Shown one piece after another: positions 1 through 11,683 of a DNA stretch of 64,000 bases. Under the pieces are notes generated by a model. The model was given only the letters and a program-made list of their open reading frames with translations, was not told the origin of the DNA and ran no database searches. The stretch's first letter is position 1. The number at the start of each line of letters is the position of its first letter. The position numbers and the translations under genes were made by a program. Source of the stretch: Spisula solida. Its lineage: Eukaryota; Mollusca; Bivalvia; Venerida; Mactridae. Where the stretch lies: the NCBI GenBank assembly GCA_947247005.1, contig OX365944.1, positions 2,678,501 to 2,742,500 on the forward strand, given 5' to 3'.

Positions 1-1620
1 CCTCGTTAAAGAAAACGACCTTCTTTTTATTTATTTAGTTTACGTTCATTCATTCATAAATATGTCACGTGATACGGGGCGTAAATAGAAACAGCCAATG
101 TGACAGGTATGTTTTATTGCGGTAATAATACATGCCCTGGTTTGCTCTATGCGTATATGGATTAATCCGCAGATCGTGTTAGAATATTAAACATTACAGG
201 TTAACTTAAACATTAAATACCACAGTCACACGGATTCATCGAGTTTAACACCATTTAACACCAAAGATTTATATATTAAAGTTGTTAATATCGATGAAAC
301 ATGGTACAGATACTACGGATACACATAATCTAATGTATTGAGAATTCATGATAAAAACACTTAATACGTATACGAGCTTTTGTATCTAAATTCGGTAGGC
401 TTAAATATGTATAAGCCGCTTTTTTCTCACAGACTCTGAAAGCAACATTTGGCTCGGAGGAATATTCAAATGGCTTGTCAGAAGAAAATTGATTTTAATT
501 TAAGCGTTGAGAGAAACTTTAAATACCATTTAAATGTTACCTCAGCACATTCCACATAAATGGTACGAAAATGCACGACGCTGATTATGCAAACAGTGCA
601 TACTTTCTACTATTTGTTATTGCGTAGCAGAATTAAATAACACATAATACGCACCATGCATGTCGGGTAATTAATACTTAGGCGGCTTGCCAACCAAATT
701 TAACATATAACGTTGCCTAGAGTATTCAAAACAACATACAACTCAGACATAAGTTCCTATATTTAATCATAAGGTTTAAATGCTTCATATGACATTTAAT
801 TGTAAAAGTAACATCTAAAGAAACTGTAATACTCCATGCACGGGTATATAACACGCATTTTACCAACTTTGTTTTAAACAGTACCAACTATTATCTGCAA
901 GTTATTTCCAGAACGGTAGTGAAATACAACAGAGCAAGAATTTCTTTTGGATTTGAGACGTTGACCTCGAGGGGCATTGATGTCATAGTAAAACATGTGG
1001 ATCATAGAATAAACTTTTGTGGAGCAAGAAAGTGAACCTTTTGGAGGAGATATATGAAACTTGTGTTGAGCAAGAAAGTTAAACTAGTTTGTACCAATGG
1101 GCCATGTGTAACATGTGTAACAATTAACGACGTAATTCAGAATATTTCTTTTTCGACAAATAATATTACAAGACTCGATCTAGTACAATCTAATGCATTT
1201 TGTCATGTTTGCAATTTCTTTTAATCGAGTAAAGATCCTGTTCAATATTTATATTCTGGAATGAGTCAGCATTGAATAAATAGTAAACTATACATTGTAA
1301 TTCTAAATTTACATGCATTGGTACAAACCAAAGCAGTTTCCAATGGCGCCAGTTGGAATTATGTATTGCTACAAGATAACAACAATTTCAGCTAACAAGA
1401 AGCTTTTGAGTCGACTGGACTGATTTATAACGAGAGCATTGCATGTCGGTTTGTAAACATCACAATGTATCAGACTAGTTGAAACAGAGCTGCTTAACTC
1501 CAGATGACTGTCAAAATTGGAATATGTTTTACCACTGCATTTTAGCGGGAAGAAAAAAAAATGTAATATAAAGCGTACTTTTAATTTATCGTAGATATAG
1601 TTTGACTTGGCACCTTGTAC
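1..1620. other. Non-genic DNA, nothing recognised
   Basis: AT-rich sequence with no coding frame, RNA gene or repeat that I can support. Block homology with the left array begins just after it. Confidence 0.5.
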
Positions 1621-2113
1621 AATTCGCAGTCAGCGGGTTCATAATTATGCGTGATGAACAATGCTTAATAATACAGGGAAATGTCGCTAAGAATATTAGA
1701 ACATAATTGCTGCAAACATAAACATTCTTATTCATGACACAGACTAACAGTGGACAGCGATATCGGTACATACTTGTTTACCAGGAAAGAAAGTTAGTTC
1801 CCCAGATGGAAAGCATGTGTAAACTTAGCTGGAGAGAAATTGTGAAATATAAACAGGATTAAAAACATTTAGCAAATCAAAATTGGACTATTAACTGGAC
1901 TATACATCAGGTGACTCAAATTAATTTTGTCGAACTTTTATCGTTAGCAAAAATGAGTGTTTAAACTGAAAACACGTGCATAGGTGTAAACAAGGATTAT
2001 TTTACACATGCGTAGGCAATGAGGTAAAGTTTAACACAAGTATTGTGTACTGGACACTCTGAGGTTAACACGAACTATTTAAAGTATACTTCACTACATT
2101 AATAAGGTGCAAA

Positions 2114-2945
2114 ATGTCAGACGCCAAAGTTGACAGGAAAAGAGACAGAAGTGAGATCAGTGTGAGTGATATGGACACAAGTGGTGACACAGCCACGTTA
2201 TCGAAACCTCAAAAGAAAAAGGGAAAGAAATATGAAAAACAAAATGAAAGTAAAGATTAGATTCAGGTAATAATAGAAGAATCACATAATAATACAGAGA
2301 CCAGTGAATCGTTAGATATTAGACAATAATTAAGAGAGATACACGAACAACTGAAAAGTGTAACACTAAAAGATAATGAAGCAATAAAAGAAATAATCAC
2401 AAAAACCCTCAGACAGATGAATCAACGATCTAGAGCAATATGGTCGTCGAAACAATGTGATTATTAATGGAAACCTGAAGAAAACAAAACCGGTATTAAT
2501 GCTACACAATCATTTGAAACGGCCGAAGACACTACAGAAAAGGTTGTAAATATCTTGAACAAATATATGAAACCAGATGAAATGCAGCTACATTTTTGTA
2601 ACTCACAACGATATCGATATATCCCATAGGCTAGGAAAGAAGTCAGTCTCTGTGCCAACCTCTGAGCCATCGTCGCGTCCAATTATCGTGAAATTTATTT
2701 CAATAATGAAACGAAACGCGATTCTGAGAAATAGGTAAACATATAAGAAATTAGACATATTTGTTAATGCAGATTTAACAAAACTCAACAGATTCGTTCT
2801 GAAATCCATTAGACATGAACTGAAAGAATAAGAATTTGCTTGGAATCAGATGGAAAAATGTGGTATAAAAGTGTCGACGGTTTCAATCATTTCATTCCTT
2901 ATGGCCAATACGGAAATTGGGTTGGAGTTACCTGGTCAAAAACTT
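2114..2945 (+). pseudogene. LINE ORF1 relic (L1-type nucleic-acid-binding protein)
   Basis: The ATG at 2114 opens 48 codons to a stop at 2258-2260: acidic/basic N-terminus with a KPQKKKGKK basic tract. The same frame continues through the stop into a coiled-coil-like stretch (LREIHEQLKSVTLKDNEAIK). After a frameshift comes YGRRNNVIINGNL, then DIDISHRLGKK and RPIIVKFISIMKRNAILRNR, the arrangement expected of the RRM and C-terminal domain of L1-type ORF1 proteins. In-frame stops near 2260, 2328, 2735 and 2830 plus shifts show it cannot make a protein. The family call rests on motif order only; exact clade (L1 or Tx1) is not resolved. Confidence 0.8.
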
Positions 2946-3099
2946 TGAAGTTCCTCAAAGATTCATAAACATTTGTAGTGCAGTATAGTGATCAAGCCAT
3001 GGGACTTCACACACTTGTAAAACCTGCGAAGGCTATGTAAACATGTTACCCTGTGTAATCACTTGTAGAAAATCAATTTTAGTCCTAGATATTTATCTA

Positions 3100-4350
3100 G
3101 TATGAGTGAAATGTCTTTGGAATGGCAAGCCTGACAAAATTAAAAGACTCCAACTTTACCAAACATATGAAAATTGGGGTTTGACATTAACTAACATATA
3201 ATGTTGCATTCAAGCAATTAAATGCAATTGGGTCAAAAGATATGTCAATGAAAAAAATATAGGTAAATGGAAGATTTTCTTTGACAATAAACTAAAACAA
3301 TTTGGAAATGAACTGATTTTTTAATGTCATATAGGGACATAAGATACCCACATTCCAAATTCAAAGTGTTTGAATTATGTACTCAATGCATGGTGTATTG
3401 TCAATTCTAAATTCAAAGAAAATGATAACAAAACAACAAAATGTATAGGTAAAGAAATTTTATGTAACAATTCAAATTTGAAAATTGATTCTAAAACTGT
3501 TTTTTTTATAAGAACTGGCATGATAAGGGCATTAAATACTTAGAACATGTATATGACTATCGCAGTAGAACGTTCTATAAATTTAATCATTTACAATATT
3601 TGTATGGAATTCCGAACGTAGATCTATTCAAATATATGGCATTAGTGCATTGTATACCAAATAAGTTAAAAAATGCCCTTAAAACAGAAAATTATAAAGA
3701 TAACACAAATAGACAAAAATAATTACTTTTAATCCAAATTAAAAAGACAATGCAAGTGGATAAATTCTTATATTGTCTACAAATAGAAAAAGGAACAAAA
3801 CCAAAAGTAAAGTAAAATGGAACGAAAAATTTCAAAATGAGGTTGAACTGAACTGGAAAAAAATATACATGCTACCTAGGCAACGTACTGGAGATATAAG
3901 TCTTCAGGATTTCCAGTTTAAAATAAATACACGAATAATTCCTACAAATAAACATCTTTATATATGCAAAATTGTTGACTCTAACTTGTGTGATTTCTGT
4001 AATTGCCATATAGAATCCATAGAACATTTATTCTAGGAATGCCATGTTGTTCAACATCTATGGAATCAATTCAATAATTAGCTGTATTCATTATCAATAA
4101 CTTTTCGAGTAAACAAAATAGATGCCATACTGGGAAATACTGAGCTAAAAGTATACACAAAGCAAATAAACTATCTACTGATATTAATGAGAAATGTTAT
4201 TTACAGAATGATGTGCGGGAAGATTATTCGAAGGTTCTCAGTATTTAAAAATTATCTTTCATGTAAATTAAAAATTGAGGCTGAAATTGCACTACATAAT
4301 GATACATATGAGTCCTATTGTCACAAATGGAACACATTTTCAATTACATA
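3100..4350 (+). pseudogene. LINE ORF2 C-terminal relic
   Basis: Broken in several frames. Readable pieces: WNGKPDKIKRLQLYQTYENW near 3.12 kb, a lysine-rich part at 3.2-3.7 kb, and an open piece at 3773-4036 ending in the cysteine/histidine pattern CDFCNCHIESIEHLF. The following TAG replaces the usual W of the 'HLFWEC' motif, after which ECHVVQHLWNQF is still readable. This is the region downstream of the RT in L1-type ORF2; the RT motifs themselves are absent. Remnant of the element whose ORF1 lies just upstream. Confidence 0.85.
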
Positions 4351-4699
4351 ACCGTATACTGTCATTATGGTACAGTTAATTAACATTAATGCAAAGATAA
4401 ACTAAAAAAAAGAAATAAATAAAAAACTCTCTGTTTCCTATTTTTGAATATCTTAGTTATGAATATGAGTATGTGCTATTTTGTACTGTCTGTAAATGTA
4501 TTGTTTAATGATAATAGTTAAATGTAAGTATTTGTATAGAGCGTAACTGTGTATGATTGTCTGGAATACATGAGAGTGTGAAAGAGAATGAGAGTGTGAG
4601 AAAGAAAACCTTAAAAACACTTTGAGTACATTTTGTCAAAATTGTTATATATAATTATGCATGAATGTATTTCAAAGTAATAAAGAATGAGAAAAAAAG

Positions 4700-7400
4700 T
4701 TTCATACAGATAAACATTTTAATTAGTTGTTGATCTATTTAACATAAAAACATACATTGACAATGGCAAGATTGCGTAGCGTAATGATATTTATTAAAAA
4801 CAATGTAAAGTGTATAATACTACAAATGTATATGTTTTAAATACGTTAAAATGCAGTATACATAGTAAGTAAATTGGTGTGAAACGCATACTAACTTATC
4901 AACAATGCTATTTTGTCAAATTGAATATGTATTATGTACGGTTACATTTTTAAGAATTCAATTGGTTTACTGTAAAATCAATACTATTCGTGGGGATTTA
5001 ATTTCGTAGAGTTCGTGATAATATAAACTACGCAATGTAATCCCAAATTAATACTTGTACCAATACATATGTCAAGTTTACAGTGGCCGCCATACTTGCT
5101 TTCAAGTTTAGTTAGGTATAAAACTGGGTTTTGGGGAAGTTTATTTGCATATATGAACATGTAATGAAATAAGTATTATATCTGCTAAATATTTGAAAGA
5201 TTTCTGACCATGCTATTATTCATGAAATCCGAAATCCTAAAAGTAACTTCCGCACGAATTTTTACCAAACCAATGAAATTTTGTCCCATTGAAATTAAAT
5301 GATTTTACAGTATTAAGTTAGTCAAACGCGGTCGTTTATATAGCTAACACCATTTCCATTTATTTAAAGCAAATCGGCATACAAACATGGCCTAGGTAAA
5401 CATAGACACATACATATAGCAAAGTAACACACATATCAATCAAAACCAACATTGTGAATAACAATATTAAGATTTTACGAAGCTGCGATAATTAAAAGTC
5501 CTTTCTGTCTCAGTTTCATAGAACGGAAAATGTACCTTCTTGTTTTTAGAAGAAAGAATATTTGCAAACTTATTATCATCTGTCAGCCCTATCTTCATTA
5601 TTAAACCGATTCAGACAGCGCCGATATAAGGTCTTTTTTATGAAAACATGTTCAGTTTTTGGCAATTTAAATATTCACGTTGATAAACGCCAAATCAAAG
5701 TAAAATCAAATCCCCTAATGACTTTCAAACAGGCCAGTAGTCAGAAGTATTCCCAAGTTTAAACATCCAATCGCTGACGCCGATAACATTAATCCGTCTG
5801 ACTTTGTGAGGGGCTAGAACTTTCCTCTGTCTAGACCTGTCCGGACAATACGGCATCGTCATGACAATGAGAAGCAGCCGAATAACAATCAACCAGCCAG
5901 CCATGCACTACACAAGAATAGAAATATAGTTCAATGAATCAATCTCTTGGGTGAACAGAGGATATGTAATAAAATATCGGACAATTGATGTTGTAAGTAG
6001 CTGTGATTTGTTGTAATATTGCGTAAGCTTGGTAGTCCGGATACTCTGTAATACAATTTGTAGTTTTATAATACTCAGAATACTAACTGCTGCCATCTTT
6101 TTTAAAGGTTATACTTTCACATTTTTGCACCTAATCATTTAAAAACCGGTACATAATATTCTGATGTTATTACTTGAGTGCTGGAAATACTTTGTGTCAC
6201 TTCTTCAGCGCTTTAGTTTTATATCTTAACAGAGTCAAATCTATCTAAAGTTAGTTGTGTTTGGTTTTGCAAGAAAACACTCATGCATGGCTCCTTTTAG
6301 TTGATCAAGTGTCGTTATATCGTATTCTTGAACATAATTAGACCGCCACAAACTACTCAGACTTTATAATTACTCCTAGACATTGTAAAACGTTCAAGTC
6401 TATCGTTAACCCCTCTATGCAAACATAGAATTGCACAAAGCCACTTCATCACTACAGTTGAACACATACATATGGAGTTCGTGACGAAACGATAGTCTCT
6501 TCATTTCATCTGATTGTAATAGCAAATTATCTGGTCCGAACACCTGATCGAACACCAGATATTGGCATCCTAAATGCCTGATACTGATATTCTGATATAA
6601 AATATACATATATTTAATAATAATACTTTACAAAGATATGACAGGGTCCGGTAATTTGTTACCTTAACTCGTACAATAATGATACAACTAATGAATAAAT
6701 GGTTAAGTGTAGTCTTTCATAGTTCATAATTGTAAAACAAGTGTCCAGTGCATATGTTATTATGTTCAGTATATATTATAGCATCTTCTATAAACTGAAC
6801 ACAAATCCGGAAACAGCTTGTATGGGAAAGGAGAAGCAACGGCTATGTTCTTGTACGTTGATTAACCAATCATAGCTATAATACTGGTAACAAATTAAGC
6901 TATAATTCAAACATAACAGCCTAAATATATTGAACTTTATTTACTTTTCATTAACAAGCTACAAATCTATAGTGTTATTGGTTTTTATTCATTTCTGTTC
7001 GCCCATGAATTATCAGTTTGTGTAGAGTTTGTTATTATTGTTATGACGTCAATCAGTTTCAGTTCCGTAAAATTCTCATCTCGCATAGCAGAAGAAAAAA
7101 AGAATCATTCAATGTTTTTGTAATCACACGAACAATGCTTGCTTTTGGAAGTGAAAAAACGAATGTTAAATGATTTATGCCGAGGTTTGTAATGCAGAAA
7201 CATCAAGAATGCATGAAAAGAAAACCTTCGTGAAAGAAAATATTATTAGATGAAACACAAGTCGTGGCTAATAAGAAAGATTCGTGATGATCGCCTATCG
7301 TTACCCAACACGTGCAAATCATGATTATTTCAAATAAATGGGAAAGCATGGAAACATGAAATCCTAGCTTTAAACTTTTTATTTATCTGGGTTTTGGTCA
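4700..7400. other. Non-coding L1-unit blocks
   Basis: No gene seen. The interval is mostly blocks shared with L3 (16.3-18.0 kb and 18.8 kb) and, for 5.75-6.10 kb, with L2 (14.76-15.10 kb). Short open frames here are not preserved in the sister copies, which argues against coding function. Confidence 0.6.
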
Positions 7401-7970
7401 ATGACACCTGTCAGCCGTTGCATAGTAACGTTCGTGTTTTATGCAATGTTTTTATTTTTTGACGCTCCGACAACAGAAAGCAATCATAATGAACCTACCA
7501 AGCCAACGTATCGAGTGATCATAATGAACGTACACCGTCACAGTATGCTAACACCAAACCGAGCGATCATAATAAACCTACCCTGTCACAGTATGCTAAC
7601 ACCAAACCGAGCGATCATAATAAACCTACCCTGTCACAGTATGCTAACACCATACCGAGCGATCATAATAAACATACCCTGTCACAGTATGCTAACACCA
7701 TACCGAGCAATTATAATAAACCTACCTAGTCACAAAACGCTAAAACCATACCGAGCCATCATAATAGACCTATCCAGTCACAGTATGCTACCACCATACC
7801 GATCAGTCATAATGCACCTATCCAGTCACAGTATGCTAACACCATACCGAACAATCATAATAAACCTACCCAATCACAGTATGCTAACACCACACCGAAC
7901 AATCATAATAAATCTACCCAGTCACAGTATGCTAACCATACCGAGCAATAATAATAATAATTCCACGTAG
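7401..7970 (+). CDS. Hypothetical repeat protein with N-terminal hydrophobic segment (low support)
   Basis: 189-codon open frame from an ATG. Residues about 1-27 are hydrophobic (CIVTFVFYAMFLFFDAP) and could be a signal peptide. From residue about 47 it consists of eight full 16-residue units of type HSMLTPYRAIIINLPS plus a partial ninth, ending in an Asn run (AATAATAAT) before the stop. The unit is 48 bp, a multiple of three, so an open frame through one unit stays open through all of them; the ORF may be a by-product of a minisatellite. The sister locus in L3 (19.24-19.29 kb) has a single degenerate unit and no comparable ORF. No family recognised, no splice sites or promoter seen. Confidence 0.3.
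   Translation: MTPVSRCIVTFVFYAMFLFFDAPTTESNHNEPTKPTYRVIIMNVHRHSMLTPNRAIIINLPCHSMLTPNRAIIINLPCHSMLTPYRAIIINIPCHSMLTPYRAIIINLPSHKTLKPYRAIIIDLSSHSMLPPYRSVIMHLSSHSMLTPYRTIIINLPNHSMLTPHRTIIINLPSHSMLTIPSNNNNNST
7481..7955 (+). repeat. 48-bp tandem repeat (minisatellite)
   Basis: Unit begins CACAGTATGCTAACACC and contains ATCATAATAAACCTACC. Eight full units run from 7539 to about 7922, with a degenerate unit before and a partial one after. Adjacent units are nearly identical, with a few substitutions shared between neighbours, as expected from unequal exchange or slippage. Confidence 0.9.
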
Positions 7971-9313
7971 TATGTCAGAACCTACAATCTTAAGCACAGG
8001 TTCGGGTGCTCAAAGCACTTTACAACTAGTACAATTTTCCATTTCATTATCCTTTGAATTGATTGACATGTGATACATATATTACATTGGATTTAAGTTC
8101 GAGGTAAATGTATAAGTACGCTCGTAACATTTTATTAAACCATCGTTCAATCTAATTGGCGTTATGTATACAAATGTATACGATATGTCTGGGCATACTC
8201 GGTTTATATGACTTAAGGGTGATAACTGCACTCGACCATATCATTGTTTGACATAGGTTCACAACCCAACAGCCAATTGGATGTAACCGGACCAAACTGT
8301 TTTCACCAAGTCATTGTCAAGAATGCAAATATAGATGACAAAATAGGGCGTTCCATAAATAATCAATCATATACAAGGAAGTTAATTGCATGTTTTCTAG
8401 ACAAACAAAATAAGTCTTACACTTTTATTACGTAAGTCTTATTGTAAATTTTGGGTCGGATTCGGTTCTGTTAATGACTTTGTATTTAACCTTATTCATA
8501 TTAAATTCATTCGATAGGTGCGATTACGCTTACGTTCGGTATAACTTTTTTAAAGAGTAATAAACAGATTTATGTTATATTGCCCAAAATAAGAAATATT
8601 GTTTAGGAAATCATATCGTGATAGTTGCATTCAGTAACACTACTGACGCATTGATTGAAATATATTGCATCTAAAGATCAAACATGTCTTAAATGAGAAC
8701 GGTTTAGTCAGGACGATAACACTGCGTATCATACATTGCAAAATGTCATTTACAACGCATCAAGTTCCTTGTTCATCTTATACTTACGCCCATTTATATT
8801 CATTGCGAGGTGGTGGTAGAAATTGTAATTAGAGAAAACTGAACCAAGTAAGGGAAACAAATGAGTTACAAATACCAATGACAACTGTTCAAAGTATTGT
8901 CCTATTTAATATAACAAATGTATGAATCACATTCTGGTATATAAAGAGAAAACGAACGCGAGTAACCATATATGGTATAAGGGAAACTATGTATTTTGAG
9001 ACTAATTAACGAAGTGATTACATATATCCCTAACCAGTGATTCCTATGTCCTCGTATAGTGTGCATTGTTTGGGACACAGTATTGTGTAAGATTGCAATA
9101 TCCTTAGAAGATTCGTCAAAAACACGTACTTTATGTGAATAATTGTGTATAATGTTGAAATGCTGGTATGAAATCACCAGTGTTTCTTTTACTTCATAGA
9201 ATGTCCGTTGCATCGTGTTTAGAGATAGGAACGTACCACAAACATCTAGAAACGTAATATGTCTAAATACGCTCACACCTTGACAGCTAAGACGAGACAT
9301 GGCTAAAGTTAAT

Positions 9314-9545
9314 ATGCTGTATAAGATCAGACATGGCCTTGTTTAAATTCAACCAGATCCTCCCCTACGCCCATCTAGATCGTCTCGTGTCCATAACGAA
9401 TCAGATAGCATACAGTAAAACTACCTATGAGCACAGTTTCTTCCGCTCCTCTATAGTCCTCTGGAATATATTACCACACCACGCAATAGCTTAGCCTATC
9501 CTTGAGGGTTTCAAGGCCGCTCTGTTAACTTGTTACAAATACTAA
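9314..9545 (+). pseudogene. CR1/jockey-like LINE RT protein, C-terminal tail relic
   Basis: Starts MLYKIRHGLV, then one frameshift into FNQILPYAHLDRLVSITNQI, followed by YEHSFFRSSIVLWNILPHH, a stop, and PILEGFKAALL before a terminal TAA. The pattern (LYKI.NGLV, then ...FF.R.I..WN.LP, then ...FK..L) is the usual C-terminal end of jockey/CR1-type LINE proteins. Only the last 75 or so residues remain. One shift and one stop make it non-functional. Nothing upstream matches the RT domain, so it is a 5'-truncated insertion. Confidence 0.8.
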
Positions 9546-9549
9546 ACTG

Positions 9550-10590
9550 CATCTCTAGATTTATCTCGCTTTTAAAAAAATAATCGTACAAAGACTAATT
9601 TTTATATGAATTTTTTGTGTATGTGTCATAGTCCAGCTCATTAACTGCGTATGTTTGGTTATATGTCAAATCGCGAGTATACTCAGGTCACTAAAACTGA
9701 TGACGATGAACAATCTTAACAGCTATGTGGATACGGATTATGCAGTAATTGACCATTTTTAAATGATTACTTTGATACAATAATGCTAAACATGTCGTGA
9801 GAAGATGGCATTTATCATAGTGGAAATTATTTGTTCTTCGAGTATTACACTACATCTTATTCTATTCTACAAAGCGCTGATATATCATCTTTTAGTGTTG
9901 AGTTAAATAAAATACGTTGTTTGATAAGAAATGTATAAGTGTATTTAGTAGTTGTCACGGGGGTACCAAATGTTATATCTTAGATCGTTAAAGTCATGTA
10001 CTATTACATTATACCACAGCACAAAGCAGTACATTCTTATAAAACAACTTGTAAATTATATCATATTTCGCTTATTTAAAATAATAAAGCCGCAGGCGAC
10101 GTAGCCTCACAAGCATCGAATGACGAAAGAATTCTTAGAACAATATGAAAAGGATTTTATTTAATTATACGGTTTCATTGAATTAAATTCCAAGACGAAT
10201 GAACAAAACTAACGCTTTATTGTATATATTTACGTATATACTTGTAAATAATACACTTCTTTCCCAGTTGTGAATCAAAAAATTGTAAGCATTGCATTCG
10301 TGTAATCACCGGAACGATAGAGAAGCACTCACTACACAACAGTTAATTCCAGCAACAGTAAACACTGAGGCACATGGACTCCATAGTGAAATCTATTTTT
10401 GTACCGAGGGTCGTTTATAGTATTGTGTGAATATAGTAAATATGCTGGAAGTCTTTAGTAATATTGTGAACAAACAAGAAAGAAATGATATTCGTTTTCG
10501 ACAAGTGATATAAAAACTTGTACAAACAATGTATTTCACTGTACTCTCGTGTTTCAATTTAAGTTGATACAAAAATATAATATTAAAACA
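9550..10590. other. Non-genic DNA
   Basis: AT-rich; no coding frame or recognised repeat beyond the array context. Confidence 0.4.
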
Positions 10591-10593
10591 GTC

Positions 10594-10700
10594 AGGGAAG
10601 GCAGTACTGATCTTAACCAGCCGAGCACAGAAAACCTTACATACTTACAGGAAAACATACAACACCTACATGGCACAATGCCCAACTTAACAAGTCATTA
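10594..10700 (+). repeat. Dispersed family F copy
   Basis: Carries CAGGGAAGGCAG, AACCAGCCGAGCACAGAAAA and GGCACAATGCCCAACT, the 5' half of a family also seen near 16.0, 26.0, 26.4, 45.4, 45.9, 57.1, 59.7 and 60.3 kb. Confidence 0.75.
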
Positions 10701-10739
10701 AGTATTGCAATCAATACAAAAAGTCACCTACCGGTTTGA

Positions 10740-11110
10740 AGCCATTTTCAATGTTTCTGTTGCCATAGCAACCACAATGTTTGTCAGAATCATAATTCCC
10801 TAAGTGCCCTCTATCCACATACTAAGTTTCATAAACCTAGCTGGGAAACTGTTTGAGTTATGTCATGATCCAGATTTTTGACGGACGAACGTTCTCACTG
10901 ACTTGACGTTGTGGGGTTTTCTTTTGTACATCCTTTTGTTTGTAAAACGCCATAAACAACATTTTGCACCCCATAGGCAACGGAATGAATGGAACCTAAA
11001 TATAGCCTATTGTTCCACACCCCACGACTACAAGTGGGTGCGTACGGACTGACGGACGGTGGGCAAATTTTTAAAGTCCCCCTCCGGTGAAAAAACCGGT
11101 AGGGGACTAA
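10740..11110 (+). repeat. Bivalve-type dispersed repeat (GACGGACG family)
   Basis: Has TTGCCATAGCAACC, AAGTTTCATAAACCTAGCTG and GACGGACG motifs, then a second ending with ACTGACGGACGGTGGG and the short inverted repeat CCGGTGAAAAAACCGG. I associate this motif order with common non-autonomous bivalve repeats. It merges into the tandem duplication that follows. Confidence 0.55.
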
Positions 11111-11457
11111 CAAGCAATAGATACACCAGAGGACAAGCAGTCGAAAAGTAAAATGAATTAGTTACAGCAATCACAAAGCTGAATGCCTAAGCTGAATGCC
11201 TAAGCCGAATGACCCTGTTCCAACAGTTTTGCCTAAATATAGCCTATTGTTCCACACCCCACAACTACAAGTGGGTGCGTACGGACTGACGGACGGTGGG
11301 CAAATTTTTAAAGTCCCCCTCCGGTGAAAAAACCGGTAGGGGACTAACAAGCAAAATATACACCCAAGAACAAGCAGTCGAAAAGTAAAATGAATTAGTT
11401 ACAGCAATCACAAAGCTGAATGCCTAAGCCGAATGACCCTGTTCCAACAGTTTTGCC
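10995..11457 (+). repeat. 237-bp tandem duplication
   Basis: Two head-to-tail copies, 10995-11231 and 11232-11457, starting CCTAAATATAGCCTATTG. The unit joins a GACGGACG repeat end (first half) to the 3' half of family F (AAGCTGAATGCCTAAG, GAATGACCCTGTTCCAACAG). The copies are nearly identical; the first has one extra short AAGCTGAATGCCT unit, so the event looks recent. Confidence 0.9.
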
Positions 11458-11683
11458 ACTGCATATACATGTATAGTACATGTATATTATACTTTCAGTG
11501 TTTGTTATGAACGGTGTTCAGTAATTCGGAGGAATTGATTTAAACTTCTATAGTGCAAACACTAAATAGCTATACCTCTGACCAACAGTGGAGTGTTGTA
11601 TCGGTGCATACGTTAAACATTCATACATTATACACGTATACACTTTAAATGGTTGATTATTTATCATTCATATGGGGTCTCAC

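Larger units (their letters stand above)
2000..4698 (+). mobile_element. Decayed L1/Tx1-like LINE, internally deleted
   Basis: Holds an ORF1 relic (from 2114) and an ORF2 C-terminal relic (about 3.1-4.35 kb) in the expected order. The endonuclease and reverse transcriptase core that should lie between them is missing, so the copy is internally deleted. The 3' end is set at AATAAAGAATGAG followed by an A-rich run near 4690. The 5' edge is a guess and no target-site duplication was found. Both frames carry several stops and shifts, so it is an old dead copy. It sits only in L1. Confidence 0.85.
1625..11480. repeat. Left-array unit L1 (long direct repeat)
   Basis: First of three diverged direct repeats. 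Matching blocks, same order and strand: 1.63-1.79 kb with 11.49-11.64 (L2) and 15.73-15.93 (L3); 4.85-4.99 with 16.29-16.52; 5.75-6.10 with 14.76-15.10 and 16.57-16.88; 6.24-6.37 with 17.46-17.58; 6.98-7.34 with 18.79-19.13; 8.19-8.24 with 19.91-19.96; 8.80-9.00 with 20.86-21.00. A recognisable marker is the stretch reading CCGTATAACAATCAACCAG or close variants (around 5.9, 14.9 and 16.7 kb). Unit edges are approximate and internal insertions make lengths unequal. Confidence 0.75.

Noticed and set aside
7481..7955. CRISPR-like array
   Set aside because: Units are contiguous 48-bp tandem repeats without unique spacers, in eukaryotic DNA.
8902..9300. 132-codon minus-strand open frame in L1
   Set aside because: No recognised domain; the L3 homologue (20.9-21.3 kb) does not keep the frame.
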